Positions 6,035-11,018 of a stretch of 11,018 bases of DNA are shown piece by piece. This stretch comes from CAZAFN01 sp964484795 (GTDB lineage: Bacteria; Pseudomonadota; Alphaproteobacteria; Methylaequorales; Methylaequoraceae): the NCBI GenBank assembly GCA_964484795.1, contig CAZAFN010000035.1:1-11018 (forward strand), written 5' to 3'. The notes beneath the pieces are model-generated. The model had not been told where the DNA came from and did not search any database. It worked only from the letters and a program-made list of their open reading frames with translations. Made by a program: the position numbers and the translations under genes. Every line of letters begins with the position of its first letter. Position 1 is the stretch's first letter.

Positions 6035-6763
6035 ATGAAGAAAAAGGCATTGGTTTTTCAACATATAAACATTGAAAATCTTGGTTTATTAGAAAGACTA
6101 ATGAAAAATGAAAATTTTGAAATAGATTACATCAAACTTTTTGATAATCAAAAAATTCCCAAAGACTTAAGTATTTATACATTAATGATTTCTCTAGGTG
6201 GCCCTATGGACACATTTATGAAAAATGAATATCCATGGATAGATGAAGAAAAAGAAAGTATAAAAAAATTTACAGTTGAGTTGGAAAAACCTTTTATTGG
6301 ATTATGTTTGGGCGCACAATTATTTGGAGAAGTTTTAGGTGGAAAGGTTTCAAAATCTAAAAAATCTGAAATTGGGTTTCTTGATGTTAGTTTAACTAAA
6401 GAGTCAAAATCTGACAATGTTCTTGAAGGATTTCCTAAAAAATTCAAAGTTTTTCAGTGGCATAGTTATGAAGTTTCAAATTTAAGCGGACCACACATTA
6501 AAATACTTGGGTCTTCAGATGCAACTAAAATTCAAATATTCAAGTATAAAAATCATTCGTATGGCATACAATTCCATTTAGAATTGGAAGAAAACACCAT
6601 ATCAAAATGGCATTCTGATGAAATCTACAGAAAAAATCTACTTAATGAATTTGGCTCTAATGCAATAGAAAGGATTATTAATCTTCAAAAAAATCATCTT
6701 AAAAGCATAAATCATCTATGCCACCTATTATTTCAAAATTTTATCAATCAAATTAAAAACTAG
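6035..6763 (+). CDS. Class I glutamine amidotransferase (GMP-synthase-like)
   Basis: This family releases ammonia from glutamine with a Cys-His-Glu triad. With the start at 6035 the protein has 242 residues. LMISLGGPMDTFMKNEYPWI (50-69) forms the oxyanion loop and following strand. GLCLGAQL (89-96) carries the nucleophile Cys91. FQWHSYEV is at 140-147. GIQFHLELE (177-185) supplies His181 and Glu183. The complete triad implies an active enzyme. It is a stand-alone amidotransferase without a synthetase domain, like the YfeJ and GMP-synthase-like group, so its acceptor is unknown. I chose ATG 6035 over the in-frame TTG at 5984 because the family normally begins with an MKKxLVxQH-like strand and the extra 17 residues have no counterpart. 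Neither start has a ribosome site. The gene stands alone, divergent from the membrane protein to its left. Confidence 0.88.
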   Translation: MKKKALVFQHINIENLGLLERLMKNENFEIDYIKLFDNQKIPKDLSIYTLMISLGGPMDTFMKNEYPWIDEEKESIKKFTVELEKPFIGLCLGAQLFGEVLGGKVSKSKKSEIGFLDVSLTKESKSDNVLEGFPKKFKVFQWHSYEVSNLSGPHIKILGSSDATKIQIFKYKNHSYGIQFHLELEENTISKWHSDEIYRKNLLNEFGSNAIERIINLQKNHLKSINHLCHLLFQNFINQIKN

Positions 6764-6829
6764 CACTCACAAACTTCATTTGTAAAAATCTTTGTAGTCA
6801 ATCTTTATTAATAGCACAATCAAAAAAAA

Positions 6830-6906
6830 TTGACGCATTTAAATAAAAATGTATTATTTAAATACCATCCACATGGTTTAAAAGTGGCGCATAGTACATG
6901 CGTCAA
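6830..6906 (+). promoter_or_regulatory. Candidate structured RNA leader upstream of a 41-codon ORF
   Basis: Several inverted repeats are nested here. TTGACGCAT (6830-6838) and ATGCGTCAA (6898-6906) form a 9-bp closing stem. Inside it are a perfect 10-bp stem 6837-6846/6854-6863 with a 7-base loop and a 5-bp stem ACCAT/ATGGT (6864-6868/6873-6877). The CCAC loop of the latter (6869-6872) is complementary to GTGG at 6884-6887, a possible pseudoknot. GCGCAT (6887-6892) can instead pair with 6898-6903 and so compete with the closing stem. A junction with two exclusive states is what regulatory leaders often show. An AAGGAG and ORF follow 27 bases on. I match it to no known riboswitch. DNA cruciform or protein-binding sites are alternatives. 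Confidence 0.45.
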
Positions 6907-6916
6907 AAGTACATGC
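6893..6916 (+). repeat. Pair of 9-bp direct repeats AGTACATGC
   Basis: AGTACATGC occurs at 6893-6901 and again at 6908-6916, a period of 15 bases. The second copy lies outside the putative leader stem. They could be protein-binding sites or alternative pairing partners. Confidence 0.6.
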
Positions 6917-6946
6917 CTATTAACTTTATAACAAGGAGTGAAAAGT

Positions 6947-7072
6947 ATGTTAATAACCAATAAAGTAATAAAATTTAAAAATTTACTTATCGGAATTCCA
7001 AAACAAACTAAAAGAGTTTGGGATTTAGCTGAAAATCGATGGGGATATAAATTTTTAAAAAAAAATAAATGA
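6947..7072 (+). CDS. Putative 41-residue basic small protein
   Basis: An ATG at 6947 opens 41 codons ending in TGA. AAGGAG at 6933-6938, eight bases before, is one of only a few full Shine-Dalgarno sites in the window; pqqA and the 81-residue lipoprotein also have one. That is the main argument that it is translated. The product is strongly basic with three aromatic clusters: MLITNKVIKFKNLLIGIPKQ, then RVWDLAENRWGYKFLKKNK. It has no signal peptide or membrane helix. The basic and aromatic C-terminal half suggests nucleic-acid, ribosome or membrane-surface contact, but no family is recognised. A candidate structured leader precedes it and an 11-bp hairpin follows 22 bases after its stop, so the three look like one compact transcription unit. 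Confidence 0.55.
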   Translation: MLITNKVIKFKNLLIGIPKQTKRVWDLAENRWGYKFLKKNK

Positions 7073-7094
7073 CTCTCATTTAGCAAAGAATATT

Positions 7095-7123
7095 GTGAGG
7101 TGTAAGCAATCATTACACCTCAC
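7095..7123 (+). terminator. 11-bp perfect hairpin after the 41-codon ORF
   Basis: GTGAGGTGTAA and TTACACCTCAC pair perfectly over 11 bases around a 7-base loop (GCAATCA). The bases after it (TACTTTAG) make only a poor U tract. It may be a weak or factor-assisted terminator, or a transcript-stabilising stem. Position favours termination of the small-ORF transcript before the lipoprotein gene. Confidence 0.6.
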
Positions 7124-7195
7124 TACTTTAGATTATAAATGTTTGAAATTATTCAGAAAAAAAATTACTCTAAATAATTATTAAATTTTTGGGCA

Positions 7196-7810
7196 ATGAA
7201 AAACCTTAAATCTCTGAAATTAATTTTTCTCTTGGTACTTAATTTTTCTCTTTTGAATTGTGCCAAAGATTTTTCCAATGAACCACTAGTAGTTAATCAA
7301 CCCAAAAATATTATTAAAATAAAAGGTAAATTTGCTGCTTACATATCCCCTTCAAACCTTAATTTGATTAAAAACTTTTCTTCAGATGACTGTGAATCTT
7401 GGGCTGTTGATTTAAAACTAGATGACCCTTACAAACAAGCTGTAACAAAATTACTTAAGTCTATGTTTGAAAACATTGAAATACTTGATCAAGTTCTAAG
7501 TAAGAATAAAATAGAAAAAAATCAATACGCATCTCAAATCAACATTTTTCACAATGATGCATTAGCAAGTTTTGTTGTTGAAGAAAACATCGGTAAATTC
7601 AAAATAAATCTACAATCAAAAGTTAATATAATCGCTGCAAACAAGGAGATTGAAAACAAAATCTATTCTGATAATAATTGGCAAAAAAGTGTCTATCTTA
7701 ATTGCAATCTAAATGAAGGAGCAAGAAAGACTGCTAGAGTAACACTAGAAAAATTAATACATCAAATGCATTCAAGCATCTTCGAATCTGTATACACAGT
7801 TACTAGGTAA
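7196..7810 (+). CDS. Predicted outer-membrane lipoprotein, unrecognised family
   Basis: The 204-residue protein has a lipoprotein signal: basic start, hydrophobic stretch and lipobox LLNC with Cys22. The mature part has two further cysteines (SSDDCESW near residue 66 and LNCNLNE near 172) that could pair. KGKFAAYISPSN is followed by ESWAVDLKLDDPYKQAVTKL and a FENIEIL segment. A short strand with a cysteine, then a helix leading to FENIE, recalls several small envelope lipoproteins that bind or assemble polymers, but I cannot assign a family. It ends four bases before the deacetylase gene, so the two are almost certainly co-transcribed. Both products carry export signals, which suggests a joint envelope role. 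Confidence 0.75.
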   Translation: MKNLKSLKLIFLLVLNFSLLNCAKDFSNEPLVVNQPKNIIKIKGKFAAYISPSNLNLIKNFSSDDCESWAVDLKLDDPYKQAVTKLLKSMFENIEILDQVLSKNKIEKNQYASQINIFHNDALASFVVEENIGKFKINLQSKVNIIAANKEIENKIYSDNNWQKSVYLNCNLNEGARKTARVTLEKLIHQMHSSIFESVYTVTR

Positions 7811-7814
7811 CTAA

Positions 7815-8825
7815 ATGAAAAACATAAAAACTCGAAGATTTTTTCTTAATTTACTAATTGTTTTTTTTGTTTTTCTTTTTATGAAATTAAATTTCTTCGC
7901 TAAAGCGAAAAAAAAAAAACATTTTAATACTAGAGTTTTAACACATCCGATTTTTTTAAAACATAGAATATCTAAAGATCATCCTGAAAGACCTGAAAGA
8001 ATGAAATTTATTCTAGATATTTTAAAAAATAATAATTATTTAAGTTATCTGGAAAATGTTAACTTGGACCGAGATGTTGAAAAATGGATACTAAAGATCC
8101 ACAATAAAAAACATTTATCATCTCTTAAGAAAAACTTTCCATTAGCTGAAAAAGTCTCAAAATCAGCAGTTCAAACATGTTTAAAAGGCATTGACCAAAT
8201 AATGAATAATAAAGCCAAAAATATTTTTTGTGCTTTAAGGCCTCCCGGTCACCATGCCTTAAATACTGGTAAAGATGAGGGGTTTTGTTATTATAATCAC
8301 GTTGCAATAACGGCAAAATATGCTCAAGAAAAATATAATCTGAAGAAAATTTTGATTGTTGATTGGGATTATCATCATGGAAATTCTACGGAATATTTTT
8401 TTTATGATGATCCAACCGTCTTGTTTTTTTCTTCTCATGATCAATTTGCATACCCAGGAACTGGTTCCCCATCTAGAAAAGGAATTGGACGAGGAGTAGG
8501 TTTTAATATTAATGTTCATCTTCCCTGCCGAACAAAAGATGAAGATATTATAAAGATATACCAGAAAAAATTAGTGCCTAGGGCAAATGAATTTAAACCT
8601 GATCTAGTTTTAGTCTCAGCTGGCTTTGATAGCAGAATTAATGATTTGTTAGGCTGCTACGATATTACTGATAAAGGTTTTGAAGAATTAACCAAAATAG
8701 TTATGAAAATTTCAAGCAATTATAGTAACGGAAGATTATTATCGGTTTTGGAAGGTGGGTATAATTTGATGGGAAATGCTAAAGCTTCTCTAGCTCATAT
8801 AAAAATATTAAATAATTTTCATTAA
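7815..8825 (+). CDS. Histone-deacetylase-fold amidohydrolase with Tat-like/membrane N-terminus
   Basis: This is a zinc-dependent deacetylase/amidohydrolase of the arginase-deacetylase fold; bacterial members act on acetylated polyamines, acetoin-related substrates or proteins. The 336 residues hold the full active site: DHPERPERM (55-63), RPPGHHA (142-148, catalytic His146-His147), DWDYHHGNST (183-192, zinc ligands Asp185 and His187), SAGFDSR (268-274, ligand Asp272) and LEGGYN (312-317, catalytic Tyr316). Residues 1-35 are unusual for the family: TRRFFLN fits the Tat motif S/T-R-R-x-F-L-K and leads into a hydrophobic stretch ending near FFAKAKKKK. The enzyme may therefore be exported folded, or anchored at the membrane. 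A start at Met23 would remove the Tat motif and most of the hydrophobic stretch. The 4-base gap from the lipoprotein gene favours 7815. Confidence 0.9.
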   Translation: MKNIKTRRFFLNLLIVFFVFLFMKLNFFAKAKKKKHFNTRVLTHPIFLKHRISKDHPERPERMKFILDILKNNNYLSYLENVNLDRDVEKWILKIHNKKHLSSLKKNFPLAEKVSKSAVQTCLKGIDQIMNNKAKNIFCALRPPGHHALNTGKDEGFCYYNHVAITAKYAQEKYNLKKILIVDWDYHHGNSTEYFFYDDPTVLFFSSHDQFAYPGTGSPSRKGIGRGVGFNINVHLPCRTKDEDIIKIYQKKLVPRANEFKPDLVLVSAGFDSRINDLLGCYDITDKGFEELTKIVMKISSNYSNGRLLSVLEGGYNLMGNAKASLAHIKILNNFH

Positions 8826-8883
8826 AACTCTTTAAGATATTTTAAAAAATTGTTATTAGTTATTACTTTGTTATGCGAAGTTT

Positions 8884-9480
8884 ATGTCGATTAAAAAAAA
8901 ATTAGATTCTTTAAAGTATAAAAAAGCCTTAGATTTTTCTTATAACTTTTACAAAGATGAATACAGAAAAGGTTTAAAACTTCCCTATTTTAACTATTTA
9001 TCATCAGTTAGTAATTTAATCATTGAAAATAATGGTACAACTGATGAAGCTATAGCTGGATTACTTCATGATGTCTTTGAGTTTAAGAATGGGAAAAAGA
9101 AAATGTCGTTAATCAAAAACAAATTTGGTTCAAAAGTTTTAAATATTGTTAAACAATGTTCTGATTGTGAATTTGAAGAAATCGACAAAATTGATTGGAT
9201 TGGGAAAAAAAAAAAATTCATAGATAGTATGCAGAAAAAATCTCAATCAAGTCTTTTAGTTAGTATTTGTGACAAGTTGCATAGTCTTAATTGCATAATC
9301 AGTGATTATAACAAAATTGGAAAAAAATTGTGGAGTAATTACGATATTTCTCCTGATCAAGTTAGTTGGTATTATAAAAGTTTATGTAAAAGTTTTAAAA
9401 AATCTTTAAAAAACCACAAAAGTCTAAAAGATAGATTTCAGAGAAACGTTAATGAATTAGGTTATTTCATTAAAAAATAA
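8884..9480 (+). CDS. HD-domain (p)ppGpp-hydrolase-like protein with degenerate metal site
   Basis: The 198 residues follow the layout of small alarmone hydrolases (MESH1/SpoT hydrolase type): RKGLKLPYFNYLSSVSNLI (28-46), AGLLHDVFE (58-66), VSICDKLHSLN (126-136) and a late WYYKSLCKSF (162-171). In active members the metal ligands are His, His-Asp and Asp, with a Glu-Asp catalytic pair after HD. Here His62, Asp63, Asp130 and Glu66 are kept, but the first His is Tyr38 and the Asp after Glu66 is Phe67. Two key positions are therefore lost while the rest of the fold is intact. The frame is open with normal composition, so decay of the gene is unlikely. It may bind a nucleotide without hydrolysis or use another substrate. 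It starts 58 bases after the deacetylase gene on the same strand. Confidence 0.78.
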   Translation: MSIKKKLDSLKYKKALDFSYNFYKDEYRKGLKLPYFNYLSSVSNLIIENNGTTDEAIAGLLHDVFEFKNGKKKMSLIKNKFGSKVLNIVKQCSDCEFEEIDKIDWIGKKKKFIDSMQKKSQSSLLVSICDKLHSLNCIISDYNKIGKKLWSNYDISPDQVSWYYKSLCKSFKKSLKNHKSLKDRFQRNVNELGYFIKK

Positions 9481-9595
9481 CAAGTCTATTTTATTCTCAT
9501 TATATTTTGCAGTTTTTTAAAAGAATCTTACAATAAAGTATAATTTTAATTAAAATTGGTGGATTAAAATTTTTTTTCATTCTTTAAAGATTGTT

Positions 9596-9808
9596 TTGGG
9601 TTTTCTAGGTTTTGTAAGTCTAATTTTCTTTTTAATTTCTTCATATTTTTTAATTAAGCTAATGTATTTTTCAGATTATCAATTCTCAGAAAATCTATTT
9701 AATTATAATTTGATTTGTGAAAAAGCTGATAAATCAAATGAAAAATGTAGAAATATAATGACTATCTACTGGTTGATAGTTTCAGGTATAATTTTTTTAT
9801 TAATATAA
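9596..9808 (+). CDS. Small two-helix membrane protein
   Basis: About 70 residues contain two hydrophobic helices, one at the N-terminus (GFLGFVSLIFFLISSYFLIK) and one at the C-terminus (YWLIVSGIIFLLI). A polar loop of about 30 residues joins them, with two cysteines (NLICEK and NEKCRN). The loop would lie on one side of the membrane, most likely outside, where the cysteines could pair. The start is uncertain. TTG at 9596 has no ribosome site. An in-frame ATT at 9563, preceded directly by GGTGG, would add eleven residues. There is no ATG in the frame between the upstream stop at 9551 and the helix. No family is recognised. Confidence 0.5.
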   Translation: MGFLGFVSLIFFLISSYFLIKLMYFSDYQFSENLFNYNLICEKADKSNEKCRNIMTIYWLIVSGIIFLLI

Positions 9809-9899
9809 TTTACTACATTATTTCCATTTTTTTTGATTAAAAAAAAAAAATAATTAAAGATTTTTCATTTAAAAAAAAGCTCGTATTATTATGCTAACA

Positions 9900-9932
9900 A
9901 TGAGTAAAAGTAAAAGAATGTTTTATGAGTAA
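9900..9932 (+). other. Ten-codon upstream ORF overlapping the next start
   Basis: ATG at 9900 opens a 10-codon frame whose TAA (9930-9932) overlaps the ATGAGTAA start of the following gene. Both starts share the ten bases ATGAGTAAAA. It could be a leader peptide that couples translation, or merely a decoy start; no ribosome site settles which. Confidence 0.3.
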
Positions 9933-10908
9933 AATTATTAACGATCCTTTTGGTGGTATAATTGGAGAGACAAGCGATTCCGCTTCACCTTTCAAAATTG
10001 ATAAGGATGAGGCAATTAAGGATATAGAAAAATCTATAATTGTTTGGGGGAAAAAAAAATCACTAAAAGATGATAAAAGTCAACGTAATTTGAAACCTAA
10101 TGCTCTTCATTGGGAGTTTTCGAAATCTTCAAAATCTCATTTTAATATTCATTTGGTTTGGTCAAAGAATATTATTAGAACTTTAGGAAATGTTCCTTTA
10201 AATCAAGTTAAATTGGCCCTCGAAAGCATTAAAAGTTTTTATGGAAAAATATCTGGCATAAAACCAGATTTGTCAAACCCCTACATTTTAGCTTGCTACA
10301 ATCAAACAGCAAAAAATTATAATTTACCTCAAAAGAATATTAAATTTAAAGAGCAAATTGAAGTAAATATTCTAAATCCGTTTGCTGGAATTCAAGGAGA
10401 AGATCTTAATTTGATTTCCAATGATTTATCAAAAGACAAACATCAAGCCATAGAAGAAATAAACCTATCATTTGAATGTTTTAATCAACTTGATGTAATT
10501 GAGCCCAAAAAGACCGTAAAATCAAATAAGAAAAAACCTAAAAATTTTTCTTTTAGCTACAAAACATCGACTGATTATTTTGACATTCATTTATCTTGGG
10601 CAGGAAAGATTATTAAATCTACCAAAAAGATTCCTAGACCTAAAGCTAGATTGGCTTTGATGTCTTTGAGAAGTTTTATTAAGTCTTTTAACACTCAAAA
10701 TCCTGATTTAAATGATTCTAATATTAAACTAATGTATGAAGCTTCAAAACTTAAACATAAACCAGGAAAAGGAAAAAATTCGCCAAAAGAATTATTATCT
10801 AAAGATGAAGGGGGGGGCAGTTATTGGTCATACAAAACACATAGGTGGATCAAGGGTAAATTTAATAAAAAAACTAATGAGTTCATCCCCCCAAAAAAAG
10901 ATTTGTAA
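9925..10908 (+). CDS. Unrecognised protein with two copies of one domain and a basic C-terminal tail
   Basis: The 327-residue cytoplasmic-looking protein has an internal duplication. Copy A spans about 7-134 and copy B about 150-277. Each opens with (D/N)PF(G/A)GI-x-GE. Each then has a Lys-rich linker, a strand pair ending in F(N/D)IHL(V/S)W (73-79 and 219-225), a (K)IIRT/KIIKS strand, a helix (VKLALESIKSFY / ARLALMSLRSFI) and a PDL-x-(N/D)-x-x-I helix. The conserved IHLxW and helix suggest a small alpha/beta domain. A Lys/Gly linker and a tail SYWSYKTHRWIKGKF (299-313) follow. The basic linkers and tail fit nucleic-acid binding, which is inference only. A G8 tract (10810-10817) encodes Gly296-Gly298. 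Of two repeated ATGAGTAAAA starts I chose the one in frame. I recognise no family. Confidence 0.75.
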   Translation: MSKIINDPFGGIIGETSDSASPFKIDKDEAIKDIEKSIIVWGKKKSLKDDKSQRNLKPNALHWEFSKSSKSHFNIHLVWSKNIIRTLGNVPLNQVKLALESIKSFYGKISGIKPDLSNPYILACYNQTAKNYNLPQKNIKFKEQIEVNILNPFAGIQGEDLNLISNDLSKDKHQAIEEINLSFECFNQLDVIEPKKTVKSNKKKPKNFSFSYKTSTDYFDIHLSWAGKIIKSTKKIPRPKARLALMSLRSFIKSFNTQNPDLNDSNIKLMYEASKLKHKPGKGKNSPKELLSKDEGGGSYWSYKTHRWIKGKFNKKTNEFIPPKKDL

Positions 10909-10963
10909 AAGAACTATTACATTTTAATTTTGATTATGTATAAATTTAGAAGATATTTTTTAG

Positions 10964-11018
10964 GGCCCCGTAGCTCAGCTGGATAGAGCAACTGCCTTCT
11001 AAGCAGTAGGTCGTACGT
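10964..11018 (+). tRNA. tRNA-Arg (anticodon TCT), 3' part beyond window
   Basis: The acceptor strand GGCCCCG (10964-10970) is followed by T8-A9. The D arm is GCTC-loop-GAGC (10973-10989). The anticodon stem ACTGC/GCAGT (10991-11007) encloses CTTCTAA, so the anticodon is TCT, which reads AGA. The 5-base variable loop AGGTC and the start of the T stem GTACG follow. The T loop, the 3' acceptor strand and the end of the gene are cut off, so the acceptor pairing cannot be checked. Confidence 0.93.

Noticed and set aside
6820..7113. A 97-codon minus-strand frame across the structured region
   Set aside because: It runs opposite to the 41-codon ORF with its strong ribosome site, has no ribosome site of its own, and its translation is low-complexity without a recognisable pattern.
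8125..8519. Two minus-strand frames inside the deacetylase gene
   Set aside because: They are shadows of a gene with a complete conserved active site.
10736..10927. A 63-codon plus-strand frame overlapping the end of the two-domain protein
   Set aside because: It is a shifted-frame shadow; it matters only as the alternative tail if the G8 tract lost one base.
10964..11018. tRNA-Arg as an attachment site of an integrated element covering the window
   Set aside because: The window lies on the 5' side of the tRNA, there is no integrase, and no copy of the tRNA 3' end can be checked.

Overview
The window is strongly AT-rich (by eye about 70% A+T), densely packed, full of A/T homopolymers and mostly lacks strong ribosome-binding sites. 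It carries a family-typical PqqA peptide, a J-domain protein, endonuclease III and a tRNA-Arg. This suggests a streamlined, low-GC Gram-negative bacterium, plausibly a marine alphaproteobacterium of SAR11 type. That placement is inferred from composition and gene style and is not proven.

Layout. (1) Positions 1-1161: a DUF123/GIY-YIG-like protein running off the left edge, divergent from endonuclease III (nth). (2) 1303-3259: a protein with two TerB-like helical domains followed by a J-domain protein with a C-terminal membrane anchor. Together they look like the parts of DjlA split over two genes. (3) 3308-5932, all minus strand: a block of small exported or membrane proteins, plus two identical copies of a 25-residue PQQ precursor peptide (pqqA). 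Each pqqA lies in a perfect 230-bp direct repeat that also holds its leader, ribosome site and intrinsic terminator; one exported-protein gene lies between the copies. (4) 6035-6763: a class I glutamine amidotransferase. (5) 6764-7195: no long gene, but a candidate structured leader with several nested inverted repeats, a 41-codon ORF behind a strong AAGGAG, and an 11-bp hairpin after it. (6) 7196-9480: a lipoprotein and a histone-deacetylase-fold amidohydrolase with a Tat-like N-terminus 4 bases apart, then an HD-domain alarmone-hydrolase-like protein missing two key residues. (7) 9596-10908: a two-helix membrane peptide and an unrecognised protein made of two copies of one domain, with a G8 tract near its 3' end. 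(8) From 10964: a tRNA-Arg(TCT) gene cut by the right edge.

The strongest observations are the duplicated, complete pqqA cassettes without pqqBCDE in view, the structured leader with its tiny ORF, the separate TerB and J-domain genes, and the duplicated-domain protein. Most neighbouring genes change strand or function, so there is no long operon. The likeliest co-expressed pairs are TerB-like/J-domain and lipoprotein/deacetylase.
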